Source of the DNA: Mermis nigrescens
Lineage: Eukaryota > Nematoda > Enoplea > Mermithida > Mermithidae
Length of the DNA: 64,000 nt
Direction of reading: 5' to 3'
NCBI GenBank assembly: GCA_036768485.1
Contig: JAVLUZ010000323.1
Location: 186,001 to 250,000 of the forward strand
The position numbers and the translations under genes were made by a program. Each line of letters starts with the position of its first letter. The first letter of the stretch is position 1. Shown in pieces: positions 49,301 through 61,300 of the stretch. A model generated the notes under the pieces. The model was given only the letters and a program-made list of their open reading frames with translations. It was not told where the DNA came from and made no database searches.

Positions 49301-52300
49301 NNNNNNNNNNNNNNNNNNNNNNNNNNNNNNNNNNNNNNNNNNNNNNNNNNNNNNNNNNNNNNNNNNNNNNNNNNNNNNNNNNNNNNNNNNNNNNNNNNNN
49401 NNNNNNNNNNNNNNNNNNNNNNNNNNNNNNNNNNNNNNNNNNNNNNNNNNNNNNNNNNNNNNNNNNNNNNNNNNNNNNNNNNNNNNNNNNNNNNNNNNNN
49501 NNNNNNNNNNNNNNNNNNNNNNNNNNNNNNNNNNNNNNNNNNNNNNNNNNNNNNNNNNNNNNNNNNNNNNNNNNNNNNNNNNNNNNNNNNNNNNNNNNNN
49601 NNNNNNNNNNNNNNNNNNNNNNNNNNNNNNNNNNNNNNNNNNNNNNNNNNTCCGGAACGTTTTCTCGGCTATTTTTTATGTCAATAAAAAGATGTGTGAA
49701 AAACGTAAAAAAACGTCTTTTGCCGTCACCCACTACTAATTTTCTAGCGCTCTTTTTTTACCTTAAAAATTTTTTAGGACCCTCAGATTGCAGAGTTTGG
49801 GAGTCGCGCATTTATGTTTGAACTTGCTTATAATTTCAGCGACTTTTTTATGTAAGACAGCAACCTTGCTGAATTTTTCGCATTTTTCGTATTCGATAAT
49901 TTTTCAGAGTTTCTTTTAATTTTATAATTTCTGAAAAATGCCAACAATATATTTCGATAAAATATTATTATTGAATGCGTGTTTTAAAACGAAGTAATCT
50001 TCTATTTGTCAGTTTTTTTAGCTTCCCCAAATTTTAACTTTTCCTAGGATATTGCTGTTTTCTAATCACCGTTGACTAAAAGTTGCCATGGTTCATCCCC
50101 AAATTCTAATGCAAGTGTGTAATGCTCGATGATTTCCTTTTCCCAAAAAATATTTTATATATACTATGTATATTATTCGTTATAATATGATTTTTTTTTC
50201 AAAATGTGCTATGACGACCGATATTTGGGTAGTTCATTCTATATTCACTCAGATTGAACTTTTTCAGCTAACTTTGTTTAAATGTTAAATTGAATAATTC
50301 GAAATTTCGATATTTCTTAAATTCTATATTCTATTAATATGAATTTGAAACCCCCAGAAAATTTCAAATTTCGCTTGAATTTTCGAATTAATGGGGAATT
50401 GGAAATTTACAGTTTACAGGAAAATTAAGTTTTCGTCTTGAATTTGCGAAAAATGAATTTTAAAATTGTCAATTTCACTGAATGTATAAAACTGATAATA
50501 TGGGAAGATTGATAGACTACAGTATCACAGGGAATATGATAAACTAAGTTAGCAAAGACTATTATAAGCCCCATTTATAGCCTTTTTCAAAAAAGCTTCA
50601 CAACTTCACATTTTTGAGTCGTATTGAAGGTCAAATTTTTCGTTTTGAATTTAATCGAAATCATGCGCGTATTTTGAAAATTCTATATTCCTTTTTAATT
50701 ATCTATAGCGACGGAACGTCAAAGGCGAAGAAAAATTTTAGCACAATAAAATCGTTGCGAGTTTTGAGGGTTTTGAGACCGCTGAAAACCATCAAACGGA
50801 TACCGAAGCTAAAAGTTAGTCGTTATTGCCATGACTGCAAATTTTAGTTAACAAATTTTAATAAATTATTTCATAATATTTAAAATATGTGGGATATAAG
50901 AATTTCAAAGACATGAACTTATAAATTTAAAAAATTTTCCTTCGAATAAAATTATTGATAAATATCAGTTTATTCATAAAAAAATTTATGCAATCGTCTT
51001 TAGTGTGCTCTGGCGAATATTCTTGACTCAATGATGAATGTATTGAAAAAAATGAAATGAAAAAATCAAATGAAACGTGTTTTTTAATTATTGTAAATAT
51101 TATCCAATAAATTACGACATCATTTATATAAGCTTGAAAAACATTGGCTTAATTGAGTATTAAAGTAGAGAAATTAATGAAAAAGCAATAAATTTTACGC
51201 GTACGATTGATTATTTATTTTGTTTTGCGGGGAATGTTAACTGAAACTTCCAAATAAGTTAGAATCTACTTGACATTGTGAAAATAAAATTTTTATTTTG
51301 TTTTCTGAAAAACTTTTGAGCAAAAGTTTTATAGGTGAGCTAGGGCAAACTTTCAGGAGGTGTGAAAACCAAAAATTGCTAGATAGCTAATGGTCGGAAA
51401 ATTAGCTATATAGACTTTTTGGTCTCAGAAAACTAGCTGTATAGCCTTTTCGGATTTACAAACATAGCTATATAGCCTTTTAGGACTAAAATTAGCTATT
51501 AATCCCTTTTTTGAGTCGACAAAATAGCTATATATCCTTTTGAAACTCTGAAAAGACAATTAAATAGCATTTCTGGGCTCAAAAAAGACTATATAGCCGG
51601 TTTTTTGGACACAATAAGGCGGTTTAGCTAATTTTCTGAACCCAAAAAAGGCTATACAGCAATGGTTTTTCGGCAAAAATTGTTTTTCAAAGTTTGGGGT
51701 GTAATACCATAGGTGGGCAGCACCATAATTCTGGGGAGTGCAAGATTTTTCAAAGGTCAAAAAATGATTTTATAAGTGGTGGTATGGCGAAAAAAGACAA
51801 TTTTTGAACGTTTATCCTCGATTACTATCCATAAGCATCGAAAAATTGCGAAAAACCGACAAAATTTCAAAAATTGAATTCTGTGGGTATTCTGATTTCT
51901 GGGGGTATTCGGCCATCTAGGGGTGCATACCCTCCCAACCCCACACGTCTACGTATAAGGGATACCCTCTCCCCTCAATCCCATTCTCATGTATGAAACG
52001 TTCCTAATAAGTAAGATTTCTAGTTAAAATTGTGAAAATAAAATTTTTATTGTGTTTCAGGCCGTTTTTGACTGCGTCGTGAATTCGTTAAAGAACGTGT
52101 TCAATATTCTGATTGTCTATTTTCTATTTCAATTCATATTCGCCGTAATAGCCGTGCAACTTTTTAAAGGAAAATTTCACTTTTGCACCGATCTAACTAA
52201 AGTATACAGGAAGGACTGCCAGTACGATTTTTTCTTATTTGATAATTTTTGCAAATTTTTTTTATTCATTATATTGATTTTATATTAATTATCAATTTTT

Positions 52301-55300
52301 GTTTTTTCCATACATTTACTTACTTAATTGTCCTCAATGAAAGCAATGCACGTGATAATTATTCAATTAAATTAGTTTTTATATATTTATTCACTTATAT
52401 TTCAAATTTCTCAATTTCTGTTTGTGTATATAATGATAATTTTCTTATTAATAATATAAATATAATACAAATGTGTCGCTTGAACAATCTATTATTCAAT
52501 AATTTTAGAAACAGGATAATTTTGTAAAATAAAAATAACGAAAATGGATTAGGGATAAAGCGTTTTTTCTTTTTTAGGCTTTGTTTTAGTTTTTCCTGTT
52601 TTTTGATATTTTTTTAAAATTTTTTTTATTCCTATTTTTTGAAGTTTATTATAACGTTTTTTTTTCTGGTGCAGAGGTCATTTCCTTGTTTTCGATAATC
52701 AGACCCAGCCGCCGAGAATCGAAAACCGAGAGTGGCGACTATATCCGTTTAATTACGACAATACTGGTCTCGCAATGTTAACCTTGTTCACAGTTACCAC
52801 TGGTGAAGGATGGCCAGGGTAATTTGATAAACAATTGTCAAAATAGTGTAGAAAATGCGTTGAAGCTAAAACTTTCCAAAATGTTCAAATTTAATTATAA
52901 GTACAGAATTTTAGGGGGTTGCTGGCAGGGTTGCCGAGTGCTCTCAGGCCCGACCTTAGATTGTTGGAGGCCCTGGGCCAAAAGCGAAAATGGTTGCCCC
53001 CAAAAATTTATTAGTCATTTTTAATAACATTTTTTTCAAAATGACAATATTTCACTCCCATACATTATGATAAGCACTTACTTTATTTTTACATAATGTT
53101 TTCAATCAAAAATTACATAAAAGCAATTTTACGAGATTTAATATTTGAAAATTCTTGTATCATTCCAGAATAGTCCAATGAAGCAGCTGTATCTCTTTCA
53201 ATTAAGATTAAGGCTAAACAATTCAAGCGTTCTTGCGTCATTTTTTATGTTTAATGTTTTCGTTGACTGACCGGTAAGTATATGCTTAAAATAATAGCGT
53301 TCTTTCTTGTCTAATGATTAATTTTTGCGTAAACTTCTGAAAAAAATTTAACCTAGGTGGTGGCCCCTATCAAGGTGGTGGTCCTGGGCCATGGCCCAGT
53401 TGGCCCAGCCCTAAGGCCGGCCCTGGTGCTCTTGTCAAAAAACAAATTTTCACCTCAAACTGCCTAAAAGAAACCCTCAACCAATGTTAAGCATTGGCGC
53501 AAAACGACCTCAATCGCCAAAAAATGCCTCCAACGGCCTCAAAAAATCCCCAAAATGGGGGAAACCCCCAACTTGGCTACCATGGTTGCTGAACCATTTT
53601 CTTAGATTTCGCGAATAAGTATTTAAATATATGTTGGGGGCGTGCTAAATAGTGTATAATTCGAATAGACATTTTCATACGTGTGCATTGTTGTCTGCAA
53701 CTGTACTTAATGCCTTACATTTAGCGGCTCGACATTTTAGGTAGGGGTTTGTAGGTGGGGGCCCCGGTTATTTTCACAGATGGTGAGTCAAACGACATAA
53801 ACAATTTTTTAGCCGAAAATGGCAGAAAAGCACGTAAGAATGGCTAAAAAATGCAGTTTTTCGGCGAAATTCAGGGGATCGAAAATTTCTGACTTTGGAA
53901 GGAGGGGCAACTTTTGTTAAAAAGTCTAACATTATTTAGAAATTGGATCAACTTTTCTCTTTTTGCTTCCAAATGATTAATTTTTGGTAAAATTTCGGCA
54001 ACAGATGTCTCCTTGTCCCTGACAATGTCATTTCGTCGTTAGGTGGGCGAATGATGATAATTATAATTAATTATTCTAATCAATTATAATTGAATAATTA
54101 ATGATAATAATTAATTATTTTCCTGAAAAAATCTAAAAACTATCGACTCTTTTTGTGGAATGTTTTGTAAATGCAACTTTTGAGTGAAATCTCTGCGCCA
54201 GAAATGAGTTCAATCAAAATTAGACGACGGAAATGTACGAAAAACTGCAAAAAGAAAAATAACAAATTTAAGAAATTGCATAGGTGGCCACGTGCATTGA
54301 GGACAAATTGTACGTTTTTGTGTTCCGAAATTAATAACTGTGTCACGCTCAGGATATTTGTTTTATACAATCTATAATAAAAAGAATTTTGAAGATAAAA
54401 AATAAGAAATACAAAATATTTAGTAAAAATCAAACATTCAACGATATTTCTGCAGAATAAGGCAGTTTTCGATGGATACAACGGAGGAGGACAAAGGACC
54501 GAAACCGTTCGTTCGAATGGAAGTCGCTATTTTCTACGTCGTTTACTTTATCGTTTTTCCATTCTTTTTCGTTAACATATTCGTCGCCTTAATTATCATC
54601 ACGTTTCAAGAACAAGGAGAAGCTGAGTTGAAGCAGGGCGACTTGGACAAAAATCAAGCAGATACTCAGGCACGTATCTCTGGGGGGAATGGGTAGGTTC
54701 GGCCCCCTCCCCAAAATTCAGAAAAATCGGAAAAATAGGACTTTTAAAGGTTATTTTGTGCTTTTCTGGCCTTTTTGGGCTTAGTCCCCTTTGAAAATTG
54801 GTGTTGGTCCCCCCAAAATAGGACGGCCAGCTACGTGCCTGCATACCATAATCGAATTATGTTGTTTTTCCTTAATTTGTTATTAATTATGAGCAGTGAT
54901 CGCACGGATTCAGATTTTCAGCCCCGGTCGGGGTCGGGATGAAAACCCCGGTTTTCGGGGTCGGGGTCGGGGTTGAAGATTAGCAGTTAACATTGCATGA
55001 TTACATACCAATTTAAAAAGGACAAAAACGATACTTTCACTTGTTTGTAGAGCATACTAATAAAGCTGGTTATGTTCAACATTTTATTTTCATTCCAAGT
55101 TCATTAAGTAATGAATAAATTTTTAATTCAGTCTGAAATATAAATTAATTTAAGTTAGCAGACAGAACAAAGTTATTCTAAAAATCAAATGGAGGCTAAC
55201 GCCATAGGCGAAGCCAGGGGAGCATTGGGGCACATGCCCCCGAAATTTTTCAGAAATATTGTTGATTTTCCTGATGGAATAATGTGTGTCCAGAAAACTG

Positions 55301-58300
55301 AGCTCAAAGAAGCAAAAACGTCAGAATTTTGCGGCGCTTCGCGCCGAGTCATTATTATTCATTGTTATATAGATCCAATGAATTTAAAAGCTTGAATTAG
55401 CTAAAATAATCCAGCACTTCACATCACTTAAGTAATTTAATGCACTATTTGTTCGCTAAATGAAACTGCGCATGCTTGTTGAGCATAATAGTAAAAGTGT
55501 GAAAATGGTTGTGTACCAGTTTGTCTATTCTCTCCTTTGTTTGTCTTTTGTGTACCAGTTTGTCTATTTTTCGCTTCGTTTGTCTTTCTTTACAAGGACA
55601 CATAATCCTATTTTAAATAAAAGGAATGACCAAATTTTCTTGTTTTTGCGCATTTCCTGTTTTCTGAACTACATTTTGTTAATAAGAAGGCCACAAATGG
55701 GCCTGAAAACGGTAAGAACAAAATTTTCATTCATACATCTTTCTATATCTTACTGGCAGCGACCCGTTGCTGCGCTATAAAATTAGCAGAGGTCGAAAAA
55801 CGCATTTCAGCTTAGAACTTTTGTGCAATGTAGGTGTTCATCAATTTTAAGTGTTTTTGGGCTTGATTCAGAACCGAGATTTGATCCATTTTGCGAAAAT
55901 TTCAACATTACTGTTTAACATTAAAATGCTTTTTTTAATTTTTCAGGACTCTGCCCCGGAACCCGCACAGAACGCTTGAGCGTGCCACCCCAGACCCCCC
56001 GCAGCCGTAAAATCTCGTTGTACATGTGCAACGAGATTTTAGAGAGACCATGCCAGGTAAAAGGGATAGGAATTTCTAAAAATTTTCGGCGTTTCGCGCC
56101 GGCATTATTTCGTCTGTTTTGAATGGTTTAAGCGTTATAAATTGAGTTTAAAGTGCAAAAACGTCAACATTTTCCGGCGCAGCGCCACGACTTACTCTTC
56201 TTTCTTTTTGAAAAGCTCCAGCATTGCTTTAAAAGCATGAATCACTCAAAATATATTCAGACAAAGTTAGTAATTTGCACTTTTCTTGTTAGAAGCTTGA
56301 ACAGCCAAAACTGTCTTGTGCAAATTTGATAATTTTCTGCTCTGTCAGACTATTAGTATTCAAAGAGCTGCAAAATGGTAAAAGCGGTAAAAAATGACTA
56401 AATTTCTTGGCACTTTGCGCCACTTATGGTTTCCGAACTGTTTGTCAATAGAAAGGCCGTAAATTCTACATGAAAACGGTAGAAATTCCAAAAATGTTCG
56501 TCACTTCGCGCCGCTCTACACTATTCGTATTTTTGATCGTCATAAACCCATAAATTAGCTAAGCTACACTACTAAAGGTCGAAAAACTCACTTTTATTAT
56601 ACATAACTTTACTGGCATTCAATGCAAAAGTAGTCTTGAAAAATTTTTGTTCGTGCCCCCCCCGAACCAAAATCCTGGCTACGCGTCTGTCTAACGCGCA
56701 GATAGATGGAGGCTAACGCATAATATTATAATAAATTCATAGTGTATTTTTGCGAATGACAAAATGCAGAGCGTTTTGGCGAACTTTATGGTGATAAATA
56801 TGCGAATATTGTTAATAACATGGCGACTAGGCGCATATTTTATGAAATATCGCGAGTGTCGAGTTTAACATTTTATTACGCTCGTGAATGAATCATCCTT
56901 GTTTTGTGTTTGCCGAATTTATTTGCTATTTATACAATTGTCCTATGTACCAAAAAATTAAATTCTATGTTTCAACCCCGAAAAAAGGTTCAAACCCGAC
57001 TCGAAAAATCTTGTCCCCGGTCGGGAGTCGGGGTCGGGGTTTAGGCCGGGGTTTTTAGGGTTGGGGTCAGGGTCGGGGTCCTTTGTACGATCACTGACTG
57101 TGTGACATTCGTGGTAAAAATAATTCGGAATCCCTACTTAATTAATCTTATTTAGATACGTGAATCACAAGTTAGAAAGAATGGTTTCATGATTTTTCGT
57201 TTAACATTTTCAAGCACTCAGACTACTTAAACTCATTAAGACCAACCAACATCGGGGATCTAGAATTTTCTTAAAATGTGCGGACGGTACCCGAATTTTT
57301 CGTAAAACAGTCAAAAGTAGGTCCGAAAATTTACGGTTCATGTGCGAAATAGCATTTTTTGGCGTTTTACATTGCCTTTTTTATTTCAAATTCCTTTTGA
57401 CGCAACATTTTTTCGAAAAATTTTTAAAGTTTCGACAATTTCGAGCGGAAAAATTATTGCGAAAAAACGTTCAGAAGCTTGATTTATTGCTCGACTTCCT
57501 GTATTTGCATCATTTGACGAGGAACGTCAAAAATTTTAAAAAGTTTCACTCGAAAATAGAGTAAATATATGCTGAAATAGCTATTTCTGCACTTGAAATT
57601 GCTTTATAATATAGACCATGAGCAAAAAATGGCTTCTAGGTCACCAAAAAAGTAAATAAATGTCATTAGTAGGAATTAACCGGCGCGAAGCGAAGAAAAA
57701 ATTTGAGAAATTTTGATCTCATTGTAAATCACACGTCCATTCTACATCTCACCAATAATATATGGCCACTTGGTTGAGGGCGGCCGCCCCCACCCCTTAA
57801 ATCCGCCCCTGCAGACCGCTTATAGTATAAACTGTGGACTGACATGTGTAAAATTTAAGCTTACCGTCCTTATGCTTGCTATTTTTCTGATTCTATTGAT
57901 TCGGAAAATAATTTCAGATTTTGTCGCTTCGAAAAACTAAAATTTGATTAAAATAAAAGCTATTGACTAAAACCGCATAAAAAGTGTTGCAAGTTGTCTA
58001 CATATGCTGATTTTTCGAAATTTTTTCATTGATCTCGCTTCCATTTTGAAATAAGTTATTCGAGTGAATTTTAAGCAATCGAAGCATTTAACGTAGAAAA
58101 TGCAGGCTGAAATTAACATCGTTCTCGTTCTATTGATTTGGAAATAAATTTGGATCTGTAGCTTCGAAAAGATAAAATGATATCAAAATAAGAGTTGTGA
58201 TGAATCGGAACCGTTTGAAAAGTGTTGCTTATTGCCTGTAAATAACGACTTGTCGATATTATTTTACTTATGAGTACTACTAGCGGTATGATATATATAC

Positions 58301-61300
58301 AGGGTGGCCCATCTAGAATGACACCCAATCTTTTATCATAACTTTATCTGCAGTTGGACGTCTTGCAAATTGTTATTCAGTTTTTGTTTAACACTTTTGT
58401 GAACATAACTTTTTAGTAAGTTACGGCCACAAAGTTAGTGATTACGTGTTTTACTATAAAATCTGCTTGAAACATCAATTTACACTTCAATTATTTTGTA
58501 TCCAAGAAAAAATTCGTTTACGTCGCAATAAACGAATTCTCGCAGTCCGAAACCACTAGCCGACGTTTTTTTCTATCAAATGAGAAAAGTCGCATTACTC
58601 TAAGTTTTGAGAAAAAATATCAAAATGAGAAGTTTGCATGTCCTATTTGAGGATAGTTAACAATTTTTGTTGTTGTTGATAATAAAAAAGTGAAGTTTAC
58701 AAAAGTATAAAATAAAAACTCAATGAGAAAGATGATTCAATGAAACTTTGCGATTTTGGTGCTCTATAGTAGTGCATTCAAGAAACGTTTACAAGTGTGC
58801 AATATTTGTAATACAGCTGTAGTTACGAGTATCATCCCTGCATTGCTGTACTATTTACATCGTTTGCAAAGATTGCTGTCAAAGGTTGCACATACCTACA
58901 CACATCTAACCGAGTGAAACGCAACCAAACATGCACGTGAGGGTTGGGGTCAAGACCTCCTCAGACTAAAAAAATGGGAAACTCGCTGGGGAAAACGAGG
59001 CTAATTGAAGGCAGAAAACGGATATAATAAAACATTTTCTTCACAAGTGCCTTAAATTGACCAGAAACTGTATGAAAACGTAGTTTTAACGTTATTTTAG
59101 CGCTTATACCAGTTTTGAGGTCAATTTGACCCAAAAGAGCTAAATTATTGACCACCCAGACCAGCTAATCCCCCCTCCGATCGACTATGCCGTGCATCTG
59201 TGCACGCAACTATAAGGGTTTCGGATCCGTTCATCATTCACCCAAAAACTGAAGTTTTACACACCCGTCTTGATTTAATTCAAATTAACTTGCGTTGATT
59301 TTTAAAATGAAGTTTAAGCAAACTACTTTTAAACAAAATTGCTTATAGCCTTCTTCTGCATTGTATCACCGTTTTAGGTCAAAAATATGAGGTGTGCTAC
59401 CCTTTATCTTATGTGAATGGGTTTTGACCTCCACATTGAAATAGAATTCTGAAAAATTGTCAAAAATCCCAGAATTCTACAGTTTTAGCGATTTTTTCAT
59501 GCCAGTGTACAGGCATGATTGGCGGGAAACGCCAAAATCTTGTCTTTTTTGCCCAAACATCAATTTCGATCTCTTTTTTCGACCCTTATACAGGTTGGGC
59601 AAAAAAAAGACTACACCCCAATGTCAAACATCCTAACTTTAGTTGAAATAAATAAAAAAGCTTCAGAACCAACTGCATTTAATAGATAAAAAATTCCTTC
59701 TTTTAAACTATATGTAAAAATTTTTGGCCAATTATCAACGGTTCGGGCGTTATCGCGCTTTGTTTACAACCTATATTGATATTGTTTAAACGCCGAAGGT
59801 GTCACTGATTCTGTCATTAATATTCACCCTCTTTTGACGATATCATTAATTTTTTGCACCTAGTAGGATCTCGTATTTACTCTAGGGCTTTATGCAATAG
59901 GCTAATTAAATTTTTCACTGCATATGTTGTCTAAAACGGGTACCTATATGCTCAGTAATGGGAGACAATGTATAAGCTCTGGCGTTTACACATATCAAAG
60001 TGATGTGTTAACAAGTCGCCCTAGCGCGCGACCTGCTATCACCTGGCCAAAACTTATACGTACTTTAAAGAAAGACATGTTTATCGATCTGGTGCAGCTG
60101 GTCTTAAAATTCTATATCAATAATTACCCAAGTTTTGATGTAAAATTGGGTGTAGCCTTTTTCTGGCCCACCCTGTATATTTCTGGGCCCTCAGATTTTT
60201 GCTATTGCTCAGGTTTTTCCAATATCCCCTTCCTCAACAGGCACATATCTCTTGGGAGATGAGGGGTTTGGACCCCCCAAATTCAGAAAAATCGAAAAAT
60301 AGGACTTTTAAACCTTTTTGTGCTCTTTTTCGGCTTAGTCCCCCCAAAAATTGGTGTTGGTCCCCCCAAAATAGGACGGCCAGCTACGTGCCTGTCCTCG
60401 ACCGGAAGTTCCTAGCCATTTGTTTCTTGAATTGTCTCGAAATAGTCTATATCGTTAATTTATTAGATTCAAAATTAAAAAAATTGACTTATTAAATTAT
60501 TTATAATTTTAAAATTACTTATTTTGAATATTATTTCGCAGAAACAATGCATCGATTTCGCCTTGAATGCGAAACCCGTTTCGCGATTTATGCCTGAAAA
60601 CGAAGATACGTTCAAATATCGTTTATGGAGATTGGTTGTTTCGTCGGCTTTCGAATACTTTATTATGACCATAATTTTTTTCAACACGCTCATTCTTATG
60701 ATGGACGTGAGACATTTGAACGATTAATTATCGATTTAACTTGTATAATTAATTGCTTAATTACGTTAGCTACATAGTTCATTTAAAAAAGTGGAAGATA
60801 TATCGTACAATTTTATTGGATTTGGATCGATTACTTTTAAATATTTGAACATTTATTTTTAAATTATGTTTTTGCATTAACCTAAACGACTTTTGAATAT
60901 TATTTATCTCAATATCATTTTCTGCATAATTTTAAGTACGACACTATAGAAGCTATGTTTATGTATTGATTTTTTTATTTTCAGTACGACAAGTCGTCGG
61001 ATAAATATAGAAAAGTGCTTATGTTTCTGAACTTGTCATTCACCGGCGTATTTACTATCGAAGCATCATTGAAAATAATGGCTTTTGGGGTTAGGGTGAG
61101 TAGGTCATATTATAGTGTGATGCTTAGAAACGGCCTTGGTCGCACGCAGTGAAAAGTTTATGGTCCTTGGCACGTAGCTGGCCCTCCTATTTTGGGAGGG
61201 GACCAACACCAGTTTTGGGGGATCTAAGCCAAAAGTAGCACCAAATAACGTGTAAAAAGTACAATTTTTCCGGTTTTCTTCTGAATTTTGGGGTGGTCTG

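Larger units (their letters stand above)
46362..50708 (+). other. Intron 23, inflated by a false duplication and a gap
   Basis: The span holds the left, degraded copy of a 2.6 kb segment (46471-49089), 562 Ns, and the beginning of the right copy. If the copies are one locus, the true intron is only about 1.1-1.2 kb. A tandem minisatellite and a family A repeat occur in each copy. Confidence 0.7.
49651..52330 (+). repeat. Right copy of the 2.6 kb duplication
   Basis: Begins directly after the gap (from about 49660 it equals 46471 onward) and runs to ACTTAATTG at 52330, where the left copy ends in the gap. The exons in this copy are intact, so this is the copy to trust. Confidence 0.9.
52819..54455 (+). 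other. Intron 26
   Basis: Contains two nested hAT-type elements (52926-53584 and, inside, 52945-53425), GC-rich unclassified repeat-like sequence at 53735-53950 and an ATTAATTATT-rich stretch near 54050-54120. Confidence 0.6.
54658..60541 (+). other. Intron 27 (5.9 kb)
   Basis: Almost entirely transposon-derived: MITE (54667-54841), nested hAT-type pair (54894-57096 containing 55203-56689), a lone hAT-type right end (AAATCCGCCCCTG near 57812), a Tc1/mariner-like element (58296-60180) with a family B copy inside, and a second MITE (60239-60394). Confidence 0.65.

Noticed and set aside
49001..49821. Open frames of 217-253 codons across the N run
   Set aside because: Translation of undetermined bases; not real genes.
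47511..50814. Mutually exclusive S4 exons
   Set aside because: The flanking introns are duplicated as well, the left copy is frameshifted, and the repeat edges coincide with the gap, so an assembly artefact fits better.
55460..55780. 106-codon frame inside the hAT-type element as a transposase remnant
   Set aside because: No DDE/RNase H-like or dimerisation motif; it is built on a short tandem repeat (GTACCAGTTTGTCTATT twice).
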